Shown: positions 43,402 to 52,790, counted from the first letter of the stretch. The stretch is DNA of 64,000 nucleotides from Lachnospiraceae bacterium (GCA_902363135.1 CABIZF010000001.1:1-64000); one strand, 5' to 3'. The notes: generated from the letters alone by a model not told the origin. Numbers and translations: made by a program.

Positions 43402-44631
43402 CTATTTTTTCAGAAGCTTTCTGGTGAGTGTGTACTGCATGGCCACACCGATCTTCAGGCAGTCGTCATCCAGAAGGAAGCCCGCCGTATGGACAGGAGC
43501 GCCGACCGGTGTTTCCGGGGCGGTACAGCCAAGGTGGTAGAACACACCGCCTTTTTTTGCAGCTTCCTGGAAGAAAGAGAAGTCCTCTACGCCAAGGCTT
43601 GGAAATTCCTTCCAATTGATGTGCTCTTTTCCAAGAATCTCGCCGGCACATTCTGCAGCTGCATCCACCAGAGCATTGTCGTTGATCAGCGCATCATAGC
43701 CGGAGTGGAAGAGCACGTCGGCGGTGCCGCCGTAGGCAGCGGCAATGGAGGTGGCCTGATTGCGGATGTATTCCTTTGCCTGGGAGCGGGTGGCCGGGTC
43801 CAGCGTCCGTAAGGTACCATGGATCCGCACGTGGTCGCAGACGATGTTGCAGGCGGTGCCGCCCTGGATCTCTCCGAAAGAGAGCACTGCACTGTTGAGC
43901 GGGGAGATCGTGCGGCTGACGAAGGTCTGGAGGGAACTGATCAGGGTAGCGGCCATGACGATTGTATCGACACCGCCTTCCGGATAAGCGCCGTGGCAGG
44001 ATCTGCCGTGCAGATCGATCAGTACTTCGTCGCTGGCAGCGTTGAGCTTGCCATACTTCATCTCCAGTTCTCCGGTGTGAAACTGAGGCATGACATGGAG
44101 ACCGGTGACATAGTCTACGTCAGGATCTTTCATGCAGCCCTGCTCAACCATCCGCTGCGCGCCTCCGACCGTTTCCTCCGCAGGCTGGAAGAAAAATTTT
44201 ACGGTACCGGACCATTCACTGCGGTGCAGCTGCAGCAGTCTGGCAGTACCGAGTGCGATCGTCGTATGGGCATCGTGGCCGCAGGCATGCATCATCCCGG
44301 AATTAAGGGAACAGCAGGCGTGGGAAGGATCCTCCTCAATGGGAAGCGCATCGATGTCGGCCCGAAGTCCGACGGTGTTGCCGACCGGATCATTTCCCTC
44401 GCCGGTGAGAGAAGCCAGAATACCGGTATCAGCAATCATCCGGTAAGGAATTCCCCAGGCGTCCAGGCAGCCTGTAATAATGCGGTCGGTTTCAAATTCC
44501 TGGGTACCTTTTTCCGGATGCTGATGAAGCGTGTGGCGGATTGTCACAAGCTCCGGGAGCAGTGTCTCAATATCACGGCACAGGTCAGTGGCCGCAAAAG
44601 CTTTCGAAAAATGAGTTTCAGAGGAAGTCAT
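43402..44631 (-). CDS. M20 family metallo-amidohydrolase
   Basis: 409 aa. The metal-binding motif MHACGHDAHTT and the FFQPAEETVGGAQRMV segment identify the M20D group (N-acyl-amino-acid or hippurate hydrolase-like), with the lid domain about 200-320. It would deacylate or cleave small imported peptides or N-acyl amino acids. It lies between alr and dppA on the same strand, with gaps of 60 and 35 bp. Confidence 0.9.
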   Translation of the reverse strand: MTSSETHFSKAFAATDLCRDIETLLPELVTIRHTLHQHPEKGTQEFETDRIITGCLDAWGIPYRMIADTGILASLTGEGNDPVGNTVGLRADIDALPIEEDPSHACCSLNSGMMHACGHDAHTTIALGTARLLQLHRSEWSGTVKFFFQPAEETVGGAQRMVEQGCMKDPDVDYVTGLHVMPQFHTGELEMKYGKLNAASDEVLIDLHGRSCHGAYPEGGVDTIVMAATLISSLQTFVSRTISPLNSAVLSFGEIQGGTACNIVCDHVRIHGTLRTLDPATRSQAKEYIRNQATSIAAAYGGTADVLFHSGYDALINDNALVDAAAECAGEILGKEHINWKEFPSLGVEDFSFFQEAAKKGGVFYHLGCTAPETPVGAPVHTAGFLLDDDCLKIGVAMQYTLTRKLLKK

Positions 44632-44691
44632 GTTATTACATCCTTTCTTTATAAACTTTATAAATAAGAAGCAAAAATAACGTGCATCTGG

Positions 44692-45822
44692 TCAGGCATT
44701 CATATAAATCCTGGCAGGTCGTGATGAGAGCCTGGAAACAATCTCATTTTTGTTAGTCTGGGCCAGCTGGCTGATCTCCTGGATATCGGGCGCGTTGTCG
44801 CTGCCGTTGCCGTAGATGATGGCGGTATCTCCGATCTGGGCGTCAGGTACCTGGCTTAAGTCTGCCATGCACTGATCCATGCAGATCACACCGATGATGG
44901 GGCAGCGTACACCACGGATGGTGACAAAGCCACGGTCACGCAGGTTGCGGGGATAGCCATCGGCATATCCGAACGGCAGGGTCGCTACCCGCGTATCTTC
45001 CGGGGCACGCCAGGCATAATCATAGCTGACCCCCTCGCCCTTATGGACGTTGGAAATATGGCAGATTTTTGTTTCAAAGGTAAGCGCCTGGCGCACCTTC
45101 ACAAAGCCCTTGTGGAAGCCACGCAGACCATAAATCAGTGCTCCGGCCCGCACCATGTCCATACGGTATTCCGGGTAGTCTACCAGGGCGATGCTGTCCG
45201 CGATGTGCCGGAAACGGAAAGAAAAGCCTTCGGCCTGAAGCACATTGATGACGCTGGTAAAGCGCTGATACTGTTCCAGATTGGAGGCATCATCTAAAAG
45301 TGCCAGGTGGGAAAAGATACCGTCGGTCACTAGGTAAGGCAGCTCTTTGATCTGAAGCATTTCCCGAATCCCGGCCTCTGAGTCGGAAAAACCGATTCGG
45401 TGGAAGCCGGTGTCTACTTTCAGATGGATTCTGGCCGGCTGGCGAAGGTCAGCTGCCGCGTGATTGAGCAGACGGGCCTGATGCAGGCTGTCGATCGTCT
45501 GGATAATGCCGTATTCAGCGGCGTATGGAAGCGCGCGGTCCGGCGTCAGTCCCATGACCAGGACCGGATAGTCCGGAAAAGCCTGCTTTAGCTCCAGTGC
45601 TTCTTCTAAGGTGGCGACCGCCAGCAGTGCGGCGCCATGCTCGATCAGAGTGGGGGCGATTGCCCGGGCGCCATGCCCGTAGCCGTTGGCCTTTACGACA
45701 GCAGCCACAGCGGTCTCTTTTCCTACCAGCTGACAGATATGTTCCATGTTTTCAGCAATTGCAGATAAATCTACGCGGATCACAGTATCCCGCAGTCCGC
45801 AGTTTTTGATGTCAGTATTCAT
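44692..45822 (-). CDS. alr: Alanine racemase
   Basis: 376 aa PLP enzyme. The cofactor Lys is in VKANGYGHGA near residue 47, and the second catalytic Tyr is in GVSYDYAW. The length is normal. The start at 45822 follows AGGAG with 7-base spacing; the frame reaching 45843 lacks one. It interconverts L- and D-alanine. Its place beside D-aminopeptidase, M20 and LD-carboxypeptidase genes suggests a catabolic role, turning D-Ala from murein peptides into L-Ala. Confidence 0.93.
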   Translation of the reverse strand: MNTDIKNCGLRDTVIRVDLSAIAENMEHICQLVGKETAVAAVVKANGYGHGARAIAPTLIEHGAALLAVATLEEALELKQAFPDYPVLVMGLTPDRALPYAAEYGIIQTIDSLHQARLLNHAAADLRQPARIHLKVDTGFHRIGFSDSEAGIREMLQIKELPYLVTDGIFSHLALLDDASNLEQYQRFTSVINVLQAEGFSFRFRHIADSIALVDYPEYRMDMVRAGALIYGLRGFHKGFVKVRQALTFETKICHISNVHKGEGVSYDYAWRAPEDTRVATLPFGYADGYPRNLRDRGFVTIRGVRCPIIGVICMDQCMADLSQVPDAQIGDTAIIYGNGSDNAPDIQEISQLAQTNKNEIVSRLSSRPARIYMNA

Positions 45823-45855
45823 AATCCATCTCCTGTGTGTCATTCTTATCCGCTA

Positions 45856-45884
45856 ATATTAAACCATTTTTTTTAAAATAACAA
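45856..45884 (-). promoter_or_regulatory. Promoter of the alr/M20/dppA operon
   Basis: On the minus strand, TTGTTA (45879-45884), 17-bp spacer, TAATAT (45856-45861), 34 bp before the alr start. Confidence 0.6.
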
Positions 45885-45948
45885 GATGAAACAGGGACAG
45901 AAAAGCTCTGATAATAAAAAGAAAAAGATATTTCGTGAGGTTTGTGTA

Positions 45949-46001
45949 TTGACAGTGGGAACAGCTTGTACTAAACTGTACTTTAGCGTACAAAAAGGTA
46001 C
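45949..46001 (+). promoter_or_regulatory. Promoter of the oligopeptide importer with a GTAC ladder
   Basis: TTGACA at 45949-45954, 17-bp spacer, TAAACT at 45972-45977. GTAC tetranucleotides start at 45968, 45978, 45988 and 45998, exactly 10 bp apart, so all lie on the same face of the helix across the -10 and transcription start. TTGTAC (45966-45971) and GTACAA (45988-45993) are inverted. A multi-site operator is the simplest reading. Confidence 0.65.
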
Positions 46002-46026
46002 CATTAGCAAGATGGTACCTTTTTTT
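45993..46026 (+). terminator. Attenuator-like hairpin in the importer leader
   Basis: AAAAGGTACCAT pairs with ATGGTACCTTTT around a 7-nt loop, followed by a T-run. It lies about 10-40 bases after the predicted transcription start and before oppB. Since the genes on both sides diverge, it has no upstream message to end; attenuation is likely. Confidence 0.65.
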
Positions 46027-46111
46027 AATATTTGACAGATCACTGTTGTAAAGTAAAGAAGTGACTTGCTGCAAATGATGGACGCAAAAGATAAATTGAA
46101 GGGGGATTGTT

Positions 46112-47038
46112 ATGCTTCGCTATATTGTAAAACGTGTGATTGCAGGATTTCTTTCGCTGTTTATGCTGATCACGCTGACATTTTTTCTGATGCATGTGAT
46201 ACCGGGTGGACCATTCAGCCCGGGTGAATACAGAAAGACACCGCCGGAGGTGCTCAAGCAGATCCAGGACAGCTACGGTTTGAATGATCCGATCTATGCT
46301 CAGTATGGACGGTATCTGAATAATCTTGCCCACGGGAATCTCGGCGTATCATTTAAAAAGCTGAATTATTCGGTGAACGAGCTGATCGGCAACGGAGCTC
46401 CGGTATCAGCCAAGGTGGGATTCTGGGCGATCCTTCTGGCCCTGATTATCGGCATTCCGCTTGGAACTACCGCTGCGGTGCGGCGCGGCCATCTGGCCGA
46501 CGGTATTTCCATGGTGATCGCGACGGTAGGAGTATCGGTGCCGAGCTTCGTGCTGTGTGTGCTGTCGATGTATCTGTTCTGCGACAAGCTGAAGCTGCTG
46601 CCGACCTACGGACTGGACAGCTGGAACTGCTACATCCTTCCGGTGGGCTGTATGGCATTTGGCCAGATTGCTTACATTACACGTCTGATGCGTTCCAGCA
46701 TGCTGGAGACCATGCGCCAGGATTTCATCCGCACAGAGCGCAGCAAGGGGATCCCGGAGCTGGTGGTGATCGGAAAATATGCACTGAAGAACTCCATTCT
46801 TCCGGTTGTTACTTATGTGGGCCCAATGGTAGCGGCGCTGATGACGGGTACCTTTATTATTGAGAAGGTATTCAGTATTCCGGGGCTGGGCCGGTATTTT
46901 GTAAATGCGATCGGAGACCGTGACTATGCGGTGACACTGGGACTGACCATATTTGTAGGAGCCATGATTATCATCTGCAACCTGGTTGTGGATATCATTT
47001 ACGCCTTTGTGGATCCGAGAGTAAAGATTGACAAGTAA
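46112..47038 (+). CDS. Oligopeptide ABC transporter permease, DppB/OppB type
   Basis: 308 aa with six membrane helices. The N-terminus RYIVKRVIAGFLSLFMLI and MHVIPGGPFSPGE are typical of OppB. The EAA-type loop is RQDFIRTERSKGIPELVVIG. GAAGGGGGAT precedes the ATG. First gene of the importer operon; 13 bp before the next permease gene. Confidence 0.93.
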   Translation: MLRYIVKRVIAGFLSLFMLITLTFFLMHVIPGGPFSPGEYRKTPPEVLKQIQDSYGLNDPIYAQYGRYLNNLAHGNLGVSFKKLNYSVNELIGNGAPVSAKVGFWAILLALIIGIPLGTTAAVRRGHLADGISMVIATVGVSVPSFVLCVLSMYLFCDKLKLLPTYGLDSWNCYILPVGCMAFGQIAYITRLMRSSMLETMRQDFIRTERSKGIPELVVIGKYALKNSILPVVTYVGPMVAALMTGTFIIEKVFSIPGLGRYFVNAIGDRDYAVTLGLTIFVGAMIIICNLVVDIIYAFVDPRVKIDK

Positions 47039-47051
47039 AAGGAAAACGGAC

Positions 47052-47999
47052 ATGAATACAAATACGAATTATACTTATGAGACAGAGATCCCAGACACAC
47101 TGCTGGCAGATTTGCCGGAGGAAGCCCGGGATCAGGAAAATATTAACCGGGTCAGCTTTACTTACTGGCAGACCTGCTGGAAGCGGATGAAAAAGGACAA
47201 GCTGGCTATGTTTGGTATTGTGGTGATCATTGCGATGGCGATACTGGCCGTTTTTGGCCCGATGCTCTGTCCGTATTCCTATGATGATGCTGACTTTATG
47301 GCAATTTTGCAGGGACCGTCCCTGAAGCACTGGTTCGGAACAGACGGGTTGGGCCGCGATATATTTGTCCGTACCCTTTACGGCGCACGGATCAGTCTGA
47401 CCATCGGATTTGTAGCCGCAATCGTCAATATGGTGATCGGAGTGCTTTACGGCGGTATCGCAGGATATCTGGGTGGCTGGGTGGATCTGATTATGATGCG
47501 TATCGTGGATATCTTGAGCGGTATTCCGAGCCTGATTTACCTGATATTGATTATGATGTTTTTAGGCAGCAGTGTGCAGAGTATTCTGCTGGCCATGTGT
47601 CTGACCTACTGGATCACGACAGCCAGGATGGTAAGAGGACAGATTTTCACACTGAGAGAGCAGGATTACGCTCTGGCTGCCAAGGTGTGCGGTCAGACCA
47701 AATGGCAGATTCTTATCCATCATCTGATTCCGAACAGCATGGGAAGTATCATTGTAACGATGACGTTCCTGATTCCTTCCGCTATTTTTGAAGAAGCATT
47801 TTTAAGCTTTCTGGGTATCGGTATCCAGGTACCGAAGGCGAGCTGGGGAACCATGTGCAATGACGCAATCCAGTATCTGACACAGCAGCCATGGCTGATG
47901 ATTTTCCCGGCGCTGGCGATCAGTATCACGATCTTTTCCCTGAACTTTATCGGTGACGGACTGAGAGATGCGTTGGATCCTCGAATTAATAAACAGTGA
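47052..47999 (+). CDS. Oligopeptide ABC transporter permease, DppC/OppC type
   Basis: 315 aa. A cytoplasmic N-terminal tail of about 45 residues precedes the first helix. The GTDGLGRDIFVRTLYGARISL signature and the C-terminal SWGTMCNDAIQYL region are DppC/OppC-type. Start at 47052 (MNTNTNYTYETE) follows AAGGA; an upstream TTG at 47028 is less likely. Forms the channel with the preceding permease. Confidence 0.92.
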   Translation: MNTNTNYTYETEIPDTLLADLPEEARDQENINRVSFTYWQTCWKRMKKDKLAMFGIVVIIAMAILAVFGPMLCPYSYDDADFMAILQGPSLKHWFGTDGLGRDIFVRTLYGARISLTIGFVAAIVNMVIGVLYGGIAGYLGGWVDLIMMRIVDILSGIPSLIYLILIMMFLGSSVQSILLAMCLTYWITTARMVRGQIFTLREQDYALAAKVCGQTKWQILIHHLIPNSMGSIIVTMTFLIPSAIFEEAFLSFLGIGIQVPKASWGTMCNDAIQYLTQQPWLMIFPALAISITIFSLNFIGDGLRDALDPRINKQ

Positions 48000-48013
48000 C
48001 GGAGTAGAGAGCC

Positions 48014-49042
48014 ATGAGTAATATGACAGAGAATAAATTAAACCAGACAGACAGGTTGCTGGAAGTGAAAAATCTCCGGACCACATTCCGCACCATCTCC
48101 GGCGAGGTGAAGGCGGTAAGAGGGACTTCCTTTTATGTGAATGAGGGAGAGAGTATCGGTATTGTAGGAGAGAGCGGCTGCGGAAAGAGCGTATCTATGC
48201 TCTCAGTACTTCACCTGTTGGATGATAATGCAAAAATGGAAGCGGATGAAATTATGTTTCACGGAAAGGATATTTCGAAGATATCCACCCGTGAAATGCG
48301 TAAACTGAACGGTCACGAGATTGGTATGATTTTCCAGGATCCAATGACCAGCCTGAACCCGGTCTTTACGATTGAACAGCAGATCAGGGATCCGCTGATG
48401 CGCCATCTGGGCTATACAAAGGAACAGGCCAGAGAGCGGGCGCTGGAAATGCTTCAGGTAGTAGGTATTCCGAGCCCGGAGAGCCGACTGAAGCAATACC
48501 CACACGAGCTGTCCGGCGGACTTCGCCAGAGAGTGATGATTGCGATTGCCATGTGCTGCAATCCCCGCCTGCTGATAGCGGACGAGCCTACAACGGCGCT
48601 GGATGTGACGGTACAGGCACAGATTCTGGATCTGATGCGTAAAATGAAAGACGATTCTAAGACGGCGGTCATTATGATCAGCCATGACCTGGGTGTGATC
48701 TCCAGCCTCTGCAGCAGAGTCATCGTGATGTATGGAGGACTGATCGTGGAGGAAGGTCTGATCGATGATCTGTTCTACCGGACGGCTCATCCGTATACGG
48801 CCGGACTGCTGGCATCCATCCCGAAGGGGGATGGAGAGAAGCTGGTGCCGATCAACGGTACGCCGCCTGATCTGGTAAATCCGCCGAAGGGCTGTCCTTT
48901 TGCAGCGCGGTGCCGGTATGCTATGAAGCTGTGTGAAGAATGTATGCCGCCCAGATATGATCTGGACAGTCATCATTACTGTCATTGCTGGCTGCACCAT
49001 CCGTCAGTCGAAGCGAAGAAAGGAAAGGTAAAGCTGGTATGA
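48014..49042 (+). CDS. Oligopeptide ABC transporter ATP-binding protein, OppD/DppD type
   Basis: 342 aa. Walker A GESGCGKS, Q-loop MIFQDPMTSLNPVFT, signature LSGGLRQR, Walker B LLIADEPTTALD and H-loop ISHDLG are all intact. The C-terminal CPFAARCRYAMKLCEEC cysteine motif is present. The stop overlaps the start of the next ATPase gene as ATGA, so the pair is translationally coupled. Confidence 0.94.
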   Translation: MSNMTENKLNQTDRLLEVKNLRTTFRTISGEVKAVRGTSFYVNEGESIGIVGESGCGKSVSMLSVLHLLDDNAKMEADEIMFHGKDISKISTREMRKLNGHEIGMIFQDPMTSLNPVFTIEQQIRDPLMRHLGYTKEQARERALEMLQVVGIPSPESRLKQYPHELSGGLRQRVMIAIAMCCNPRLLIADEPTTALDVTVQAQILDLMRKMKDDSKTAVIMISHDLGVISSLCSRVIVMYGGLIVEEGLIDDLFYRTAHPYTAGLLASIPKGDGEKLVPINGTPPDLVNPPKGCPFAARCRYAMKLCEECMPPRYDLDSHHYCHCWLHHPSVEAKKGKVKLV

Positions 49043-50013
49043 GCAATATTTGCATCGAAGCACAGAATCTCAAAATACAGTTTCCGCTGAAGCATAAAAT
49101 GTTTCAGGAGAGGAAATATCTAAAAGCAGTGGATGGCGTCAGCTTTGCCATTGAACAGGGAACCACCATGGGACTGGTGGGAGAGAGCGGATGCGGCAAG
49201 ACCACGGTGGGCCGTGCACTGCTGCGGCTCTATGATATCGAAGAAGGTGGAAAGATCCTCTTTGACGGGACGGATATCAGCAGACTGAACGACAAGCAGA
49301 TGCGTCCGTATCGCAAAAAGATGCAGATGATCTTCCAGGATCCCTATACCAGCCTGGATCCGAGAAAGACCGTCGGTACCATCATCCGGGAGCCGTTGAT
49401 TTCCCTGGGGCTGATGGAGGGAAAGGACGCACAGGACCGCGTGGAAGAGCTGATCGACATGGTAGGCTTAAAGAGAGATCACCTGAATCGTTATCCACAT
49501 GAGTTTTCCGGCGGACAGCGTCAGAGGATCGGAATTGCCAGAGCGCTGGCGGCCAATCCGGAGTTCATTGTATGTGACGAGCCAATTTCGGCACTTGATG
49601 TGTCTATCCAGGCACAGGTAATCAATATTCTGGAAGAACTGCAGGATAAATACAGCTTTACCTATCTGTTTATCAGTCACGATCTGTCAATGGTGCGCCA
49701 TATCAGCCACCAGGTCGGTGTGATGTATCTGGGCAATCTGATTGAATATGCCCAGGTGGATGAGCTGTATGAGAATATGCTCCATCCCTATACCAGCTGC
49801 CTGATGAGCGCAGTACCAATCGCGGATCCGGAGCAGAACCGGCGCAGCCACAGGATCATTCTTCAGGGAGATGTACCGTCTCCCATCGATCCGCCATCCG
49901 GCTGTCCGTTCCGCACCAGATGCAGCCAGTGCAAGGAAATCTGCAAGGAGAAAAAGCCGGAACTGAAAAGAATCAATGAAAAGCATATGGTGGCATGCCA
50001 CCTGTATGATTGA
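49039..50013 (+). CDS. Oligopeptide ABC transporter ATP-binding protein, OppF/DppF type
   Basis: 324 aa. Walker A GESGCGKTT, QMIFQDPYTSLDPRKTV (typical of OppF), signature FSGGQRQR, Walker B FIVCDEPISALD and H-loop ISHDLSMV are seen. The C-terminal CPFRTRCSQCKEIC motif follows. The start is the ATG overlapping the oppD stop. It is the only F-type ATPase in this window and could also serve the importer at 22625-25503, which lacks one. Confidence 0.94.
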   Translation: MSNICIEAQNLKIQFPLKHKMFQERKYLKAVDGVSFAIEQGTTMGLVGESGCGKTTVGRALLRLYDIEEGGKILFDGTDISRLNDKQMRPYRKKMQMIFQDPYTSLDPRKTVGTIIREPLISLGLMEGKDAQDRVEELIDMVGLKRDHLNRYPHEFSGGQRQRIGIARALAANPEFIVCDEPISALDVSIQAQVINILEELQDKYSFTYLFISHDLSMVRHISHQVGVMYLGNLIEYAQVDELYENMLHPYTSCLMSAVPIADPEQNRRSHRIILQGDVPSPIDPPSGCPFRTRCSQCKEICKEKKPELKRINEKHMVACHLYD

Positions 50014-50110
50014 TGATACCTCATCCGCCGAAGCTTTGCGTGTGAGGATTCAGCAGCCTGTGTTTTGGCTGCGACAGGAAAGACAGTATCTGCCTTGGCA
50101 GTTCTGTATC

Positions 50111-50146
50111 ATCGGGGACAAAATACCTTTTGACCCCGATCTCATA
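50111..50146 (-). repeat. Dispersed repeat family C, copy C1
   Basis: On the minus strand the core GGGGTCAAAAGGTATTTTG is identical to 63126-63144 on the plus strand. It forms a stem of ATCGGGG-ACAAAA against TTTTG-A-CCCCGAT. It lies in the 159-bp gap between oppF and the binding-protein gene. Confidence 0.55.
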
Positions 50147-50172
50147 AATAAAAAAAGAAAAGGAGAATGAGT

Positions 50173-51765
50173 ATGAAGAAAAAACTGGTTTCTGTATTAT
50201 TGGCGGCTGCAATGGCAATGACCGTGCTTCCTGTAACGGCTGCGGCTGAGGGAAACACCCTGACCTATGCAATTTCAAGTGAGTGTGAGACACTTGATCC
50301 GGGTATGTGCAACTATCTGGGTTCCAGCGGAATGATCATGAACCTGTTCATGGGTCTGTACCGTGCGGATTCTACCGGTGCGGCACTGACAAACGGCTGC
50401 GCAGAGAGCTATGAAGTGAGCGAAGACGGAAAGACCTATACCTTCCATCTGTATGATGATGTATTATGGAGCGATGGAACACCGGTAACTGCAGGCGATT
50501 TCGAGTACTCCTGGAAGCGTATGCTGGATCCGGCTACCGCGTCTCCGGCTGTCAGAGATCTGTTTGATATCAAGAATGCGGAAGCATACAATGCAGGCGA
50601 GTGCAGCATAGATGAAGTGGGCATAAAGGCAACCGATGATACGACCCTCGTGGTAGAACTGGAAAATCCGACCAGCTACTTTGTCGAAAAAACTGCAGTA
50701 GCCAGCCTTTCTCCTGTCAATAAAGCGGCGGTAGAAGGCTCCTCCACCTGGTCACAGAAGGCAGAGACCTTTGTCAACAACGGCGCATTTATCGTAGAAG
50801 AAATCAATCCGGAAGAGAGCTATGTGCTGAAGAAAAATCCGAACTACAAATATGCGGATGAGGTAAAGCTTGACGGAGTCAAGGTCGTATTCATGGCACA
50901 GGGTACCTCTACTCTGACCGCTCTGAAAAACGGCGAGATCGATATGACCAACAATATTTCTACTCAGGCACAGGCGGAATTCAGCGGTACGGACCAGCTG
51001 CTGGACTTTGACTGCCTTGGTACATCCTATTATGACATTAACTGCGAGAACCTGACGGATGCCAGAGCCCGCAAGGCGATGTCTATGGCGCTGGATCGCG
51101 ATACGATCACCCAGAGCCTGGTAGCAAGCAAACCGAAGCCAGCTACCGGATTTGTTCCGGCCGGACTTTCCTACTATGATTCTGATGATGATTATCGCAC
51201 CGTTGTAGGTGACCTGATTACCTATGATGTGGACGGGGCAAAGGAGCTGCTTGAGGAGGCGAAGGCAGACGGCTTTGACGCAGATGCAACGTATGAGATT
51301 ATTATTAAAAACGATGATGAGCTGAAGCTGATTGCACAGGCGATGCAGGCAATGTGGAAACAGAATCTGGGTCTGAACTTTACGATCACCACCTATGAGT
51401 CCGGTTCCTACTGGGATGAGTTCTATGATGGAAACTTTGATGTGGCATTTGACGGATGGACCGGAGACTACGATGACCCGAATACCATGCTTGAGTGCTT
51501 CACGCAGAAGGCCTGCGCGACACAGAACAGATGGAGCGGTGAGAAGGCAGAAGAGTACGATCAGATCATTGCAGACTGTGCGACCATGACCGACCAGACC
51601 GAGCGGTATGCAAAGTTCGTAGAGGCAGAGAAGATTCTGATGGATGAGAGTCCGATCCTTCCGTTGTACTACAGAAAATCTCAGCTGCTGGTAGGCACGA
51701 ATGTGGCGAAGGCAGTCAACGATACGCTTGGTCATACACTGCTGATGTACACGGAGCTGTCATAA
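50173..51765 (+). CDS. Oligopeptide-binding protein of the importer (SBP_bac_5)
   Basis: 530 aa. Signal peptide MKKKLVSVLLAAAMAMTVLP-VTAAAEG, then the OppA-type domain: SECETLDPGMCNYLGSSG, the conserved GTPVTAGDFEYSWKRMLDPAT, and FYDGNFDVAFDGWTGDYDDPN near residue 420. No lipobox Cys is present. AAAGGAGA lies 8 bases before the ATG at 50173 but only about 2 before the ATG at 50167. Expected to capture (muro)peptides outside the cell for OppBCDF. Confidence 0.92.
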   Translation: MKKKLVSVLLAAAMAMTVLPVTAAAEGNTLTYAISSECETLDPGMCNYLGSSGMIMNLFMGLYRADSTGAALTNGCAESYEVSEDGKTYTFHLYDDVLWSDGTPVTAGDFEYSWKRMLDPATASPAVRDLFDIKNAEAYNAGECSIDEVGIKATDDTTLVVELENPTSYFVEKTAVASLSPVNKAAVEGSSTWSQKAETFVNNGAFIVEEINPEESYVLKKNPNYKYADEVKLDGVKVVFMAQGTSTLTALKNGEIDMTNNISTQAQAEFSGTDQLLDFDCLGTSYYDINCENLTDARARKAMSMALDRDTITQSLVASKPKPATGFVPAGLSYYDSDDDYRTVVGDLITYDVDGAKELLEEAKADGFDADATYEIIIKNDDELKLIAQAMQAMWKQNLGLNFTITTYESGSYWDEFYDGNFDVAFDGWTGDYDDPNTMLECFTQKACATQNRWSGEKAEEYDQIIADCATMTDQTERYAKFVEAEKILMDESPILPLYYRKSQLLVGTNVAKAVNDTLGHTLLMYTELS

Positions 51766-51810
51766 GATTTTTATCGACAGAACACTGATAAGAAAACGAG
51801 GACACAGAAG

Positions 51811-52755
51811 ATGGCAATAGAAGAAAAGGCACTGCGGATGCCGAAACAAATCAAGCCGGGTGATACACTGGGAGTGGTTGCTCCCAGTATGCCGGTCAAA
51901 CCGGAGGAAAAGGAAAAGCTGACTGCGTACCTGCAGGACGCAGGATACCGGGTAAAGCTTGGAAAGACAGTAAAAGAGCTGTCCAGTTTTCATGGCTATA
52001 TGGCCGGAGATCCGAGGGTACGTGCGGAGGATGTCAATCAGATGTTTGCAGATCCGGAGGTGGACGGAATCATCTGCGCCCGTGGCGGATACGGCAGCAG
52101 CCAGGTGATGGAATATCTGGATCTGGATATGATCCGGCAGCATCCGAAGCTGTTTCTCGGCTACAGCGACATTACGAATTTTCATTCCGTCTTCAGCCGT
52201 TACTGCGGGTTTGTCACCTTCCACGGTCCTATGCTGATCAGCAATATGATCAAGAACTTTGATGCTTACAGTAAGGACAGCCTGAAAAGGGCGCTTGCCA
52301 TGGAGGATCGATATGTGTTCCGCAATCCGGAGGGCGATCCGATGCACATCCTGACGGCAGGACGTGCCACCGGTGTGGTGACAGGCGGAAATATCAGCCT
52401 GATCGCGCATTCCATAGGAACCTTCTACCAGCCGGTGACGGAGGGAAAGATCCTGCTTCTTGAGGATGTCGAGGAGAGCATCGCACATCTGGATATGATG
52501 ATTACACAGCTGGAGCAGGCGGGAGTCATGAAGGGCATCCGGGGCATATTGCTGGGCAATTTCCAGGGCTGTTCCAATGAACGCTATGACGACAGCTATC
52601 AGATCGATCAGTTCTTAAGAGACCGGTTTGCCGGTTATGATGTGCCTGTGCTTGCAAATGTCTGCAGCGGCCATGCAAAGCCGATGGGGACGATCCCGAT
52701 GGGAACCGTCTGCACGATGGATACAGACAGCGACGAGCTTGTCTTTACCTGTTAG
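51811..52755 (+). CDS. LD-carboxypeptidase, S66 family (YkfA/LdcA-like)
   Basis: 314 aa. The catalytic Ser (about 96) lies in ARGGYGSS, the Glu in LLLEDVEES and the His in NVCSGHAKPMG, giving the Ser-Glu-His triad of S66. LdcA-type enzymes cut the L,D bond of murein tetrapeptides and release D-Ala. No signal peptide, so it acts inside the cell on imported peptides. Last gene of the importer operon, followed by a terminator. Confidence 0.92.
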   Translation: MAIEEKALRMPKQIKPGDTLGVVAPSMPVKPEEKEKLTAYLQDAGYRVKLGKTVKELSSFHGYMAGDPRVRAEDVNQMFADPEVDGIICARGGYGSSQVMEYLDLDMIRQHPKLFLGYSDITNFHSVFSRYCGFVTFHGPMLISNMIKNFDAYSKDSLKRALAMEDRYVFRNPEGDPMHILTAGRATGVVTGGNISLIAHSIGTFYQPVTEGKILLLEDVEESIAHLDMMITQLEQAGVMKGIRGILLGNFQGCSNERYDDSYQIDQFLRDRFAGYDVPVLANVCSGHAKPMGTIPMGTVCTMDTDSDELVFTC

Positions 52756-52790
52756 GGGTCACGTCAGGTATCTGGAAAACAAAATGTTGA

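Noticed and set aside
42572..52755. Horizontal acquisition of the murein-peptide locus
   Set aside because: Codon use looks slightly richer in ACC and GGC than in neighbouring genes, but I could not compute it, and there are no flanking repeats or integrase.
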